From Sphingomonas sp. OK281 (lineage in GTDB: Bacteria; Pseudomonadota; Alphaproteobacteria; Sphingomonadales; Sphingomonadaceae): a DNA stretch of 64,000 nucleotides. The DNA lies in contig NZ_FOVZ01000002.1 in assembly GCF_900115295.1 (NCBI RefSeq), positions 868,001-932,000 on the forward strand. The letters run 5' to 3'. The first letter of the stretch is position 1. Every line of letters starts with the position of its first letter. This document shows, one piece after another, positions 9,313-20,302 of this stretch. The notes beneath the pieces were generated by a model. The model made no database searches, was not told the DNA's origin, and worked only from the letters and a program-made list of their open reading frames with translations. The translations under genes were made by a program, and so were the position numbers.

Positions 9313-10238
9313 GCGCGTTCTCCGACGAGATCGACGAAGATGTCTTCGAGGCTCGATTTGCTGGTTTCGAGATCCTTGAAGCCGATGCCGAGTTCGCTGA
9401 GTTTGCGAAGAAGCGACGGGATTCCGGTGTGGTCGGCCTGTGCGTCGAACACGTAGCGCAAGCGCTTGCCGTCGTCTTCCAGCGACAGGTCCCACTCTGC
9501 GAGGTCGGCGGGAATCGCCGTCATCGGGTCCTGGAGCGCGATGTCGAGTTCGCGCTTGCCGAGCTTCTTCATCAGCGACGCCTTGTCGTCGACGAGGAGC
9601 AGCTTGCCCTTGTCGATGACGCCGACGCGGTCCGCCATTTCCTCGGCCTCCTCGATGTAATGCGTCGTCAGGATGATCGTCGTGCCGCCCTCGCGCAGGC
9701 GGTGGACCAGCTTCCACATGTCGCGACGCAGCGCTACGTCGACGCCCGCGGTGGGCTCGTCGAGAAACAGGATTTCGGGTTCGTGCGCGAGGGCCTTGGC
9801 GATCAGCACGCGGCGCTTCATGCCGCCCGAGAGTTCGCGGATCTTCGCGTCGCGCTTGTCCCAGAGCGAAAGGTCGCGGAGCACCTGTTCGATGTACGCG
9901 CTGTGGCCCGAGCGACCGAAGAGGCGGCGGCTGAAGGTGACGGTGGCGAGAACCGTCTCGAACATGTCGACGTTGAGTTCCTGCGGCACGAGGCCGATCC
10001 GGCTGCGCGCCTGCTTATAATCGCGGATCGCGTCGTAGCCTGCGACCTTGATCGTGCCGGCGGACGGCGTGACGATGCCGCAGATGATGCTGATGAGCGT
10101 CGTCTTGCCCGCGCCGTTAGGGCCGAGGAGCGCGAAGATCTCGCCTTTCTGGATGTCGAGGTCGACGGGGTGGAGGGCTGTGGTGCCGCTCTTGTAGGTC
10201 TTGGTGACGCCCGCGATGGACAGGATCGGTTCGGTCAT
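9309..10238 (-). CDS. ABC transporter ATP-binding protein
   Basis: A 309-residue ATPase partner of the ABC-2 permease. Walker A is GPNGAGKTT near residue 40, the signature is LSGGMKRR near 138, Walker B plus D-loop is [12 protein letters not shown] near 158, and the H-loop is [10 protein letters not shown]. The C-terminal 80 residues form the extra domain usual in drug-export ATPases of this type. The ATG at 10238 is preceded by AAGGGG with 5-nt spacing; a GTG two codons upstream is less well placed. Confidence 0.93.
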   Translation of the reverse strand: MTEPILSIAGVTKTYKSGTTALHPVDLDIQKGEIFALLGPNGAGKTTLISIICGIVTPSAGTIKVAGYDAIRDYKQARSRIGLVPQELNVDMFETVLATVTFSRRLFGRSGHSAYIEQVLRDLSLWDKRDAKIRELSGGMKRRVLIAKALAHEPEILFLDEPTAGVDVALRRDMWKLVHRLREGGTTIILTTHYIEEAEEMADRVGVIDKGKLLLVDDKASLMKKLGKRELDIALQDPMTAIPADLAEWDLSLEDDGKRLRYVFDAQADHTGIPSLLRKLSELGIGFKDLETSKSSLEDIFVDLVGERA

Positions 10239-10305
10239 TGGCACCCCTTTTTGTGAGGGGAAGATGGGGGTGGTGGGACGTGAATGATAGGCCTTCCCGC
10301 GCCTT

Positions 10306-10363
10306 CTTGTTCTCCCGCGAAGGCGGGAGCCCAGACTGGGTCCCCGCCTTCGCGGGGAAACAA
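10306..10363. repeat. Palindromic intergenic repeat, family A, copy 3
   Basis: Lies between the DsbA-like gene and the ABC ATPase, both on the minus strand, so it sits downstream of the former and upstream of nothing coding on the plus strand. The core reads CCCAGACTGGGTCC. Confidence 0.9.
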
Positions 10364-10374
10364 GGAGGGGAGCG

Positions 10375-11085
10375 TCAACCGGCGCGAGCGGCTGCTACGG
10401 CTTTCTGGAGGTCTTCGAGCGGCAAAGCGCCGGACAGGACTCGGTCGCCGACCACCCAGCTCGGCGTGCCGGTCATGCCGAGCTTGGCGGCGGTTTCCAT
10501 GTTCTTGGCGATTTCCGCGTCGGCGGTCTTGGTGAAGCTTGCCTGCGTCGTGTCGACTCCGGCCTTCCCCGCTGCCGCGGCGATCGAGGCGTCGCTGACG
10601 GGGCCGCCGGCGTAGAGCGCGTCGTGGAAGGTGGCGAACTTGCCCTGTTGTGCGGCGGCGAGGCTGGCGCGCGCGGCGATGCGGCTTTCGGCGCTGAGGA
10701 TCGGGAGTTCGCGGAAGACGACGCGGACTTTCGGGTCGGCGGCGATCAGCTTGGCGATCATCGGCAGGCTCGCGCGGCAATACCCGCAATTGTAATCGAA
10801 ATACTCGACGAGCGTGACGTCGCCCTTGGGATTGCCGGCCCAGGCGCTGCCGAACGGCGTGACGATCGCGTCGCGGTTCGCGGTGACGGTCTTGCCGGAC
10901 TCGCGGTCGCGCAGTTTCTCCATCGCCTCGGGCAGGATCTCGGGATGCGCCAGGACATAGTCGTGGACGATCGATTCGACCTGCGCGCGCTCTACGCCGC
11001 CGCCTTGGCGGTCAAAGCCCCAGACCGCGAGGCCTCCGATGACGGCGCCAGCGACTGCGATTGCCGGGAATGTGAGTTTGCTCAT
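10375..11085 (-). CDS. DsbA family thiol-disulfide oxidoreductase
   Basis: A 236-residue periplasmic thioredoxin-fold protein. An N-terminal hydrophobic segment (residues 5-24) is a membrane anchor or uncleaved signal. A helical region with [12 protein letters not shown] precedes the thioredoxin fold. The active site CGYC is in [15 protein letters not shown] near residue 101, and the cis-Pro loop is in TGTPSWVV. This layout matches DsbA-like proteins of alphaproteobacteria that fold or isomerise exported proteins. The start overlaps the stop of the upstream M48 protease gene by 4 bp, suggesting a shared role in envelope quality control. Confidence 0.92.
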   Translation of the reverse strand: MSKLTFPAIAVAGAVIGGLAVWGFDRQGGGVERAQVESIVHDYVLAHPEILPEAMEKLRDRESGKTVTANRDAIVTPFGSAWAGNPKGDVTLVEYFDYNCGYCRASLPMIAKLIAADPKVRVVFRELPILSAESRIAARASLAAAQQGKFATFHDALYAGGPVSDASIAAAAGKAGVDTTQASFTKTADAEIAKNMETAAKLGMTGTPSWVVGDRVLSGALPLEDLQKAVAAARAG

Positions 11086-12437
11086 TTGCGGCGCTTATAC
11101 TGCTTGGGATTATCGTCCATCTCGTTCTGCGCGGCCATCGCGATATCCTGCGCGCGGATCCAGTCGGTGGTGTTGGCCGGGATGTTCGCCAGCGCATATT
11201 GCGCGCTCGCCGAGGCGGTCCGCATGTCGCCGCCCATGCTTGCGCGCTCGGCGGTGGCGAGCGCGGCGCGCGCGGTGTCGCCGGTCAGTTCGTAGACGGT
11301 GCCGAGCTGCATCCAGGCGAACGGGTTTTGGTCGTCGCGGCCGACCGCGGTGCGCAGGACCCTGGTCGCTTCGGGGTAGTTCGCCTTGTTCTCGGTCGCG
11401 ATCAGCGCGTGGCCGAAGGTGGTGGCGATCAGCGGGTTGTTGCGCGAACCCTCCGTGGCTTCGCGCAGGGGGACGAGCGACTCGGTCGGCTTGCCGGCTT
11501 CGAGCAAAATCTGCCCCTTGATCTCGAGGAAATACGGATCGGTGGGCTCGGCCTTTACCAGCGCGTTGGCTTCGGCGTCGGCTTTGTCGGGGTAGCCGGC
11601 TTTGTGATACGCGTAGGCGCGGGCGTAGTGCGCGTAGATCGACTGGTTGCTGGGCGGGTAGGCTTGCAGCGTCTGGTCGGCGGGCATGACGTAGCCGGCA
11701 AGCTTGGCCTTCACGCGGCGGAAGCGTTCCTCCAGCGCGGCGTCGGGTTTGTTGGCCCAGGCGGGCGAGGCTTGCAGGTCGGCGGTGAGCGTCGCGACGC
11801 GCTCGCCGGAGAGCGGATGCGACTGCATGAACGGATCGATGTTGGCGGTGCCGAAGCGGTATTCCTGCTGCTGCAATTTCTTGAAGAAGCTGAGCATGCC
11901 GCGGCCGGAGACGTTCGCCTCGCGCAGGAACTTCGCGCCGGTGGCGTCTGCGGTCGATTCCTGGACTCGGCTGAACGAGAGGTAGGTGCCCATCGCCGCC
12001 TGCTGGCCTGCCGCCATGATACCGGCGCCGGCCTCGCCGCTGCCCGCGGCCATTGCGGCTAGGCCGAGGACCATCGAGAGCAGGTACATGCCCATTGCCG
12101 GCTTGGTGCCGCGATCGGCGAGGACGACGTGGCCGTCGGCGATGTGGCCGAGCTCGTGCGCGATGACGCCCTGGACTTCGTTGGCGTTGTCGGCGGCCTG
12201 GATGAGTCCTGAGTGGACGTAGACGGTCTGCCCGCCGGCGACGAACGCGTTGATCGACTCGTCGTTGATGAGGACGACCTTCACGTCGCGCGTCGAGAGC
12301 CCGGCCGCCTTGATCAGCGGGTTCGAAATCTCCGCGAACATGGTTTCGGTCTCGGCGTCGCGGAGGATCGACTGGGCCTGGAGGGGCGTCGTCCAGAGGA
12401 GGAGGGCGGTGGCTGCGGCGGCTACTAGGCGCTTCAT
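11082..12437 (-). CDS. Periplasmic M48 metalloprotease with TPR repeats (BepA-like)
   Basis: A 451-residue protein with a signal peptide cleaved near residue 22 (PLQAQ). The zinc-protease motif is HELGH near residue 114, with a third metal ligand in ESTADATGAKFL. The central region is followed by TPR-like helices from about residue 270 to the end. This matches BepA/LoiP-type proteases that degrade or assist outer-membrane assembly substrates such as LptD and BamA. The ATG at 12437 directly precedes the signal peptide. It is coupled to the DsbA-like gene, which fits a joint role in disulfide-dependent envelope folding. Confidence 0.93.
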   Translation of the reverse strand: MKRLVAAAATALLLWTTPLQAQSILRDAETETMFAEISNPLIKAAGLSTRDVKVVLINDESINAFVAGGQTVYVHSGLIQAADNANEVQGVIAHELGHIADGHVVLADRGTKPAMGMYLLSMVLGLAAMAAGSGEAGAGIMAAGQQAAMGTYLSFSRVQESTADATGAKFLREANVSGRGMLSFFKKLQQQEYRFGTANIDPFMQSHPLSGERVATLTADLQASPAWANKPDAALEERFRRVKAKLAGYVMPADQTLQAYPPSNQSIYAHYARAYAYHKAGYPDKADAEANALVKAEPTDPYFLEIKGQILLEAGKPTESLVPLREATEGSRNNPLIATTFGHALIATENKANYPEATRVLRTAVGRDDQNPFAWMQLGTVYELTGDTARAALATAERASMGGDMRTASASAQYALANIPANTTDWIRAQDIAMAAQNEMDDNPKQYKRRK

Positions 12438-12538
12438 TTTACGGGGTATCGTCGATTGGGGGCGGGGGGGCAATGGTCGTGCGGTCGGGCGTGCGGTGGA
12501 GTGAAGTATAGGAAGTGCAGACGCTGGGAGCGGTTTTG

Positions 12539-12588
12539 CGGGGGTGCGGGGAGTGTGGGTGGCATTGGGGGAGGGGAGCAGGGTTTGG
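12539..12588 (+). other. G-rich tract, potential G-quadruplex
   Basis: The plus strand has runs of 3-5 G separated by short loops, within a longer G-rich stretch from 12458 to about 12612. No gene is seen here. It lies upstream of the M48 gene, whose transcript would be C-rich at this point. Confidence 0.4.
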
Positions 12589-12672
12589 GTGTGTAGGACA
12601 GGGGTTTGAGGGGCGCGCGCGCTGCTTGCTGGTGTTTGCCTGCCCTTGCGGGAGTCGGGCCTCCATGATGTG

Positions 12673-12781
12673 GCACCTCCCCGGCGGAGGCCGGGGTCCA
12701 GTTGGGACACGTCGCTAACTGAGGGCGGCGCTTCGTTATTACCACCTTTCCAACTGGGCCCCGGCCTTCGCCGGGGTGGTG
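12673..12781. repeat. Palindromic intergenic repeat, family B, copy 2
   Basis: The arms carry CCCCGGCGGAGGCCGGGG with a CAGTTGG / CCAACTGG variant of the inner block. The loop contains TCGCTAACTGAGG. Confidence 0.9.
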
Positions 12782-12844
12782 GTTTAGGGGGGGGCTGGGT
12801 GGTGCCTCACTGGCAGAACCCAAACCTCGTATCGCCCCTGTGTC

Positions 12845-12900
12845 GTGTTCACCCGCGAAGGCGGGTGCCCAGTCTGGGTCCCCGCCTTCGCGGGGAAACA
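12845..12900. repeat. Palindromic intergenic repeat, family A, copy 4
   Basis: The left arm is the variant CACCCGCGAAGGCGGGTG, which keeps base pairing through paired changes. This shows that the hairpin, not only the sequence, is maintained. Confidence 0.9.
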
Positions 12901-12955
12901 TACTTTTGTCGGATGGAGCGTTTCACCGGTAGCTTCGGCGCTTCCCCACGAACGA

Positions 12956-12988
12956 AAACGGGCGCGGCCTTTCGGTCGCGCCCGTTCT
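12956..12988 (-). terminator. Rho-independent terminator of rne
   Basis: Read on the minus strand, a 12-bp GC stem (ACGGGCGCGACC) closes with a GAAA tetraloop and is followed by TTTTC. It begins about 20 bp past the rne stop codon. Confidence 0.8.
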
Positions 12989-13007
12989 TTGGTCTCAGCG
13001 TCCTGCG

Positions 13008-15974
13008 TTAGCCGAAAGTGCGCTGCCACCAGCCGCGGCGGGGGGCGCCGTCGGGGTCGTCGTTGGCGCCGTCGTTGGTGTCCGAGGTCGCGACGTCCTG
13101 GGGCTGGACTTCGGCCTTGGGCGGGGTGGTTGCGATCGGCTCGGCGAGGGGCTCGCCGGTCGGGGCGGCATCGCCGGCATCGACCACGGCTGCTTTCCGC
13201 GGACGACCGCGGGGCTTGGCGACCTTGGCGGGCGCTTCCTCGACGATCTCTTCAACCGCCGGGGCTTCGACCACCGCGTCCGACGCCTTGCGACGCGCAC
13301 GCTTGGGCTTGGGCGCCGACGCTTCGATCGTCTCGGCGGGCGTTGCGCTCACCTCGTCCATCGTCGCCTCTGCGACCGCTTCGCGACGGCGACGGCCGGG
13401 CTTCGGTGCAGCCGGCTCGGCCGCGACGGGCTCCGGAGCGATCGGCGCCGGAACCACTGGCTCCGGTGCAACCGTCTCGGCGTCCGCTTCGACCGCGCGG
13501 GGCTTGCGACCACGGCGAGCCTTGGGGGCTGCATCGGCGACCGCCTCGGCGATGTTCGCCGCTGCGGCTGCTGCACGGGCACGCGGACGACGGCGCATCT
13601 TCGGACCCTCAACGACTTCCGCCACCGGAGTTTCCTCGACGACCGGTTCGAACGCCGGCTCGTAAGGCGGCTCGGCATAGGTCGACTCGACCGGCTCATA
13701 GGCTTCCGGCTCGGGGGCCTCGGCGATCAGCTGGGCGTCGTCGACGCTGCTGACGACGACCGACTGGCCGTTCTCGGCGCCCTGCTCGTTGCGGCGACCG
13801 CCACGACGTCCCCGACGACCGCGCCGACGACGACCTTCGCCCTCTGCGCCGTTAGCCTGCTCGGCAGGTGCGCCAGCCGAGACCATTTCGCCACCGCCGA
13901 CTTCGACGATCTCGCCCTCGACCTCGTCGATCTCCTCGACGTTGGTGTCGGCGTCCTCGAACGTGCCGTCCTCGTTGACGCCCTCAGCTGCACCTTCCTC
14001 ACCGGGACGCGCGCGACCGCGACGACCGCGGCGACGACGACGCTTCTTGCCGCCTTCACCGTCCGCATCGCGAGCCTCACGGGGCGCGCGCTGCTCGCCG
14101 TTACCTTCGCGACCCCCCTCACGACGACGCGGCTGCTCGGCCTCGGCCTCCTCGACCTCTTCTTCCTCGATCTCGTCCTCGATCTCCTCGGGGAGGTCGT
14201 CCTCGTCTTCCTCGATGATCTGGACGAACTTCGGCGCGTGCGCGGGCGGCGGGCCGCTGGCCTCGACCGTCATGTGTGCGCCTTCCTCGTCCTGGCCGGG
14301 GATGATCTCGACGATCACGCCGTAGCGATCCTCGATCTCGGCGATGTCGGCGCGCTTGCGGTTGAGGATGTAGACCGCCGCTTCCTGGCTCGCGCGCAGG
14401 GTGAGCAGCGAACCGCGACCGCGGGCGGCCTCGTCCTCGATGAGGCGAAGCGCGGAGATGCCCGACGACGATGCGGTGCGAACGAGGCCGGTGCCCTCGC
14501 AATGCGGGCAGGCGCGGGTCGACGCTTCGAGCACGCCGGTGCGCAGGCGCTGGCGGCTCATTTCCATCAGGCCGAACGACGAGATGCGGCCGATCTGGAT
14601 GCGCGCGCGATCGTTCTTGAGCGCCTCCTTCATCGCCTTCTCGACCTTACGGACGTTGGAATTGTTATCCATGTCGATGAAGTCGATGACGACGAGCCCG
14701 GCCATGTCGCGCAGGCGGAGTTGGCGGCCGATTTCCTGGGCTGCCTCGAGGTTGGTCGCGGTCGCGGTCTGCTCGATGCTATGCTCGCGCGTCGACCTCC
14801 CCGAGTTGATGTCGATCGAGACGAGCGCCTCGGTCGGGTTGATGACCAGGTAGCCGCCCGACTTCAGCTGGACGACGGGGTGGTACATCGCGGCAAGCTG
14901 ATCCTCGACGCCGGCGCGCTGGAACAGCGGCACGGGGTCGGCGTAATGCTTGATGCGCCGTGCGTGCGTCGGCATCAGCAGGCGCATGAACTCGCGCGCC
15001 TGACGATAGCCGTCCTCGCCCTCGACGATGACCTCTTCGATTTCCTTGTTGTAGATGTCGCGGATCGCGCGCTTGATCAGGTCGCTGTCGCCGTAGACGA
15101 GCGCGGGGGCCGACGCTTTGAGCGTGGCTTCGCGGATGCCGTCCCAGAGACGCGCAAGGTAATCGAAGTCGCGCTTGATCTCGACCTTCGAGCGCTGGAG
15201 GCCCGCGGTGCGGACGATGCAGCCCATCGACGGCGGCAGCTGCATGTCGGCCATGATCGTCTTGAGACGCTTGCGATCGCCTGCGTTCGAGATCTTCCGC
15301 GAGATGCCGCCGCCGTGCGACGTGTTCGGCATCAGCACGCAGTAGCGACCGGCGAGCGACAGGTAGGTGGTCAGCGCTGCGCCCTTGTTGCCGCGCTCCT
15401 CCTTGACGACCTGGACGAGCAGCACCTGGCGGCGATGGATCACGTCCTGGATCTTGTAGCGGCGGCGCAGGTTCATGCGACGCTCGCGCAGGTCCTCGAC
15501 CGCGGCATCGTCGGCACTCGGCTTGCGCTTGCGGCGGGGTGCTTCGCCCGCTTCGCCACCTTCGAGTTCCTCGGCGACGTCGGGATCTACCCCGCCATCG
15601 TCCTCGAAGCGCTCGATGTCGTCCTCGTCGTCACCCTCGTCTTCGTCCGAGTCGTAGTCGGCGCGAAGGGCGGCTTCCTCGGCGGCGTGCTCGGCTTCCT
15701 CACGGAGCAGCGCGTCGCGATCTTCCTTGGGGATCTGGTAGTAATCGGGGTGGATCTCGCTGAACGCGAGGAAGCCGTGGCGATTGCCGCCGTAATCGAT
15801 GAACGCCGCCTGGAGCGACGGCTCGACCCGCGTGACCTTGGCGAGGTAGATATTGCCCTTGAGCTGCTTGCGTTCGGCACTCTCGAAATCGAATTCCTCG
15901 ATCCGGTTACCCTTGACGACTGCGATCCGGGTCTCTTCCCGGTGGCGTGCGTCGATCAGCATGCGCGTTGTCAT
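13008..15974 (-). CDS. rne: Ribonuclease E
   Basis: Endoribonuclease of 988 residues, the core of the RNA degradosome. The order is an S1 domain (residues about 36-120) interrupted by an acidic insert rich in Asp/Glu, the catalytic DNase I-like domain with VVIDFIDMDN, the Zn-link CPHCEGTG, then from about residue 600 a long disordered tail alternating acidic blocks and RRRRGRRG arginine-rich blocks with an AAAAAANIAEAV Ala run. The S1 insert and tail style are those of alphaproteobacterial RNase E. The ATG at 15974 starts the conserved MTTRMLIDA; earlier in-frame codons belong to the leader. A strong terminator follows. Confidence 0.97.
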   Translation of the reverse strand: MTTRMLIDARHREETRIAVVKGNRIEEFDFESAERKQLKGNIYLAKVTRVEPSLQAAFIDYGGNRHGFLAFSEIHPDYYQIPKEDRDALLREEAEHAAEEAALRADYDSDEDEGDDEDDIERFEDDGGVDPDVAEELEGGEAGEAPRRKRKPSADDAAVEDLRERRMNLRRRYKIQDVIHRRQVLLVQVVKEERGNKGAALTTYLSLAGRYCVLMPNTSHGGGISRKISNAGDRKRLKTIMADMQLPPSMGCIVRTAGLQRSKVEIKRDFDYLARLWDGIREATLKASAPALVYGDSDLIKRAIRDIYNKEIEEVIVEGEDGYRQAREFMRLLMPTHARRIKHYADPVPLFQRAGVEDQLAAMYHPVVQLKSGGYLVINPTEALVSIDINSGRSTREHSIEQTATATNLEAAQEIGRQLRLRDMAGLVVIDFIDMDNNSNVRKVEKAMKEALKNDRARIQIGRISSFGLMEMSRQRLRTGVLEASTRACPHCEGTGLVRTASSSGISALRLIEDEAARGRGSLLTLRASQEAAVYILNRKRADIAEIEDRYGVIVEIIPGQDEEGAHMTVEASGPPPAHAPKFVQIIEEDEDDLPEEIEDEIEEEEVEEAEAEQPRRREGGREGNGEQRAPREARDADGEGGKKRRRRRGRRGRARPGEEGAAEGVNEDGTFEDADTNVEEIDEVEGEIVEVGGGEMVSAGAPAEQANGAEGEGRRRRGRRGRRGGRRNEQGAENGQSVVVSSVDDAQLIAEAPEPEAYEPVESTYAEPPYEPAFEPVVEETPVAEVVEGPKMRRRPRARAAAAAANIAEAVADAAPKARRGRKPRAVEADAETVAPEPVVPAPIAPEPVAAEPAAPKPGRRRREAVAEATMDEVSATPAETIEASAPKPKRARRKASDAVVEAPAVEEIVEEAPAKVAKPRGRPRKAAVVDAGDAAPTGEPLAEPIATTPPKAEVQPQDVATSDTNDGANDDPDGAPRRGWWQRTFG

Positions 15975-16514
15975 TATAGATTCTCCGCGCGCGCGCCGGG
16001 CCTGTCGGCAGCCGTCGCGCGCTTGATGGTGGTGCGGTCGGGCACGGACGCCCGGACTCGCGGATGGTGTGCGAAACTGCCTCTGCGCGAAGTGCATGCC
16101 GCGGGAACTCTCCCTGCGGCGCCCGCACGACCGCGAGTCCGTCGGCGAAGGCCGGTCGGAGTGCGGGGCGGGGGGAATGCGTCATTCGAGCGTCAACCTG
16201 AATTGCCGCGCCGGCGAGAATCCGCTGGCGGGCGTCGAGACCGGCGCGTCGCTGGTAAAATCCAGGCGACACACGGCTGTACGACAGGACTAGCACTGCA
16301 TACCCGATCTCGCAACTAGCCCCGGAAAGGCTGGTTTCGCGGGCGTTTCGGCTCGAAATAGGGGCAGCGAGGCGCAGACTTGCCGGGGCGGCAGAGCCTT
16401 GCCGGCAAATACGTGGCAAACGGCAAATTAACCGCACTGCGCAACCGCGTCTTGTGATGCGAGGCGCTATCGCTCGCTCGCAGAGATCGGATGTATCGAT
16501 CAAAGGGGTGTAGC
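15975..16514. promoter_or_regulatory. rne leader and rne/amiC divergent control region
   Basis: 540 bp with no credible gene. It separates divergently read rne and amiC and must hold both promoters, though no -35/-10 pair could be chosen with confidence. The rne-proximal part is very GC-rich with strong inverted repeats (see the stem at 16053-16141), as expected if RNase E controls its own mRNA through the 5' untranslated region. The amiC-proximal part (16410-16500) is less GC-rich, and AAAGGGG at 16502-16508 is the amiC ribosome-binding site. Confidence 0.55.
16053..16141 (-). promoter_or_regulatory. Stem-loop in the rne 5' leader
   Basis: CGGACTCGCGG at 16053 pairs with CCGCGAGTCCG ending at 16141, extended by near-matching GTGTGCG / CGCACG. 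Inside it GCCGCGGG pairs with CCCTGCGGC around a six-base loop. This is a branched structure about 80-170 nt upstream of the rne start codon. Confidence 0.5.
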
Positions 16515-17756
16515 ATGGGTTTTCGCTGGACCGGCGGCAGGGCCGCACGGCAAGGACGCGGGGTGTTGACGGTCATTGCCCTCATCGCCGGCTGGCTGGC
16601 GAGCGTCCCCGCCTGGGCGGCGACCGTGCAGAGCGTCGCGATCCGGGACGGGCGGATCGTCATCCGCTTCGACGAGGCGGTCGGCGATGCCGCCAGCCGC
16701 GTGCTGACCGGGCCGCGACAGATCGCGGTCGACGTGTCGGGCGCTACGCCGGGGCGGGAGGTCGTCGGACGCGGGCTGGTGACCGGCGTCACGCAGATGC
16801 GCAGTGGTCGATCGGGGATGCGGATGGTGTTCGATCTGGCCGAGCCGGCGATCGTCACAGATGGCGGCTTCGACTCCGACGGGCGCGAGCTGACGCTGGC
16901 ATTGCGCACGGTCGATTACGATCAGTTTGCGGAAGCCGGGATCGCCGGGCCGCTGAACTTCTTCCCGTTCAATTTTGGGGCTGCGTCGCGGCCGAAGTAC
17001 AAGGTGTCGGTGCCGGTGCCGCCCAAGGCGCGGGGCATGAAACTGCCGCGCGTGCAGGGCGACGACACGCGACCGCTGGTGGTGATCGATGCGGGGCATG
17101 GCGGTGTCGATCCCGGCGCGATCGGGCCGAACGGGCTGCGCGAGAAGGACGTGACGCTGAAGGTCGCCAAGGCGATCCGCGACGAGTTGCTCGCATCGGG
17201 GCGCGTCCGCGTGGCGCTGACGCGGAACGACGACCGCTATTTGATTCTGCGCGAGCGGTACGGGGTCGCGCGGCGGCTCAAGGGTGATCTGTTCATCTCG
17301 ATCCACTGCGACAGCACTGGCTCGGAGAATGCTACCGGTGCGACGGCGTACACGTTGTCCGAGGTGGCGTCGGACAAGGAGGCCGCACGGCTGGCGGCGC
17401 GCGAGAACAAGGCCGATGTGATCTCGGGCGTCAATCTCGGCGAGGCGCCCGCGGACGTGTCGTCGATCCTGATCGACCTGACGCAACGCGAGACTATGAA
17501 CGCGTCGGCGACCTTCGCGCGACTGCTCGGGCGGGAGGCCAGGCCGTTGATGCCGTTGAAGGCGAACTTCCACCGGATGGCGTCGCTGATGGTGCTGAAG
17601 GCGCCGGACATGCCGTCGATCCTGTTCGAGACGGGGTATATCTCGAACCCGCAGGACGCGGCGTTCCTGGACAGCAGCGAGGGGCGGCACCGGATCGCGG
17701 AGAGCGTCACGCGGGCGGTCGAAGTGCATTTCGCTCGGCGGATGGCGACGCGGTAG
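16515..17756 (+). CDS. amiC: N-acetylmuramoyl-L-alanine amidase with AMIN domain
   Basis: Periplasmic peptidoglycan amidase of 413 residues that splits daughter-cell septa. The signal peptide ends near residue 35 (PAWA). An AMIN domain (about 38-145) directs septal localisation. The Amidase_3 catalytic domain (about 185-405) shows VVIDAGHGGVDPG, SIHCDS and FETGYISN, which carry the zinc ligands and catalytic Glu. The ATG at 16515 is preceded by AAAGGGG; the earlier in-frame codon at 16491 is weaker. It is alone on this strand, with a repeat downstream. Confidence 0.95.
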   Translation: MGFRWTGGRAARQGRGVLTVIALIAGWLASVPAWAATVQSVAIRDGRIVIRFDEAVGDAASRVLTGPRQIAVDVSGATPGREVVGRGLVTGVTQMRSGRSGMRMVFDLAEPAIVTDGGFDSDGRELTLALRTVDYDQFAEAGIAGPLNFFPFNFGAASRPKYKVSVPVPPKARGMKLPRVQGDDTRPLVVIDAGHGGVDPGAIGPNGLREKDVTLKVAKAIRDELLASGRVRVALTRNDDRYLILRERYGVARRLKGDLFISIHCDSTGSENATGATAYTLSEVASDKEAARLAARENKADVISGVNLGEAPADVSSILIDLTQRETMNASATFARLLGREARPLMPLKANFHRMASLMVLKAPDMPSILFETGYISNPQDAAFLDSSEGRHRIAESVTRAVEVHFARRMATR

Positions 17757-17795
17757 GTCTGGGTTGCGGGTTGGGCGAGGTCAGCCCGCCCTTCC

Positions 17796-17851
17796 TTGTT
17801 CTCCCGCGAAGGCGGGAGCCCAGTCTGGACTCCCGCCTTCGCGGGAGAACA
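17796..17851. repeat. Palindromic intergenic repeat, family A, copy 5
   Basis: Between codirectional amiC and the OPT transporter gene. Both arms are CTCCCGC...GCGGGAG with a CCCAGTCTGG core. Confidence 0.9.
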
Positions 17852-17929
17852 TGCTTCTGGCGGGAGTTGCGGTTTCCTCCCGCCCCACATCGTGTCACAA
17901 GTCGCCCGAATTGCTTTGAGGCTGACCAG

Positions 17930-19903
<1,974 letters not shown>

Positions 19904-19985
19904 TCTCGTGCCCTCACCCTTCCCACCCGGCAAGCGCCGGGCGGGCCCCTTCCCTCTCCCCCGAGGGGAGAGGGGGTAAGTGAGC

Positions 19986-20042
19986 GTGTTTCCCCGCAAA
20001 GGCGGGGATCCAGACCGGGGTCCCGCCTTCGCGGGAGAACAA
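19986..20042. repeat. Palindromic intergenic repeat, family A, copy 6
   Basis: In the convergent gap between the OPT and GH130 genes. It is preceded (19920-19980) by a degenerate C/G-rich inverted segment with CTCTCCCCCGAGGGGAGAG. Confidence 0.88.
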
Positions 20043-20053
20043 GACCCCCTCCC

Positions 20054-20199
20054 GTTCGTGCTGAGTAGCGACCGAGTAGCTTCGCAGAAGCGTATCGAGG
20101 GCGCGTATCGAAGCATGGGTTCCGCGCGCCAACCTGTCCTTCGATACGCCCTCTCGATACGCTGCAAGAGCAGCTACTCGATGGCTACTCAGGACGAAC
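20054..20199. repeat. Long inverted repeat (family F) in convergent gap
   Basis: The left arm begins GTTCGTGCTGAGTAGC and includes GCGTATCGAGG; the right arm ends GCTACTCAGGACGAAC and includes CGATACGC. The central loop is about 40 bp. The remainder of the gap from 19904 to 20302 holds no recognisable gene. A fragment resembling one arm appears inside ileS at 32567. Confidence 0.82.
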
Positions 20200-20302
20200 G
20201 GAAGAGGGGTGGAACGAAGAGGGGGACGGAAGAGGAGACGGAATGGAGGACGGGCGCAACGGAGGACGGGTGAGCGCCCGCTCCATTTGAGCCATGCCCC
20301 CC

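Noticed and set aside
12784..13029. Small frames with [20 protein letters not shown] sequence, here and in other gaps
   Set aside because: They are translations of family A and B repeats, a well-known source of false small proteins in sphingomonads.
14238..16319. 693-codon open frame opposite rne
   Set aside because: Antisense to conserved RNase E and runs into the leader; no domain visible.
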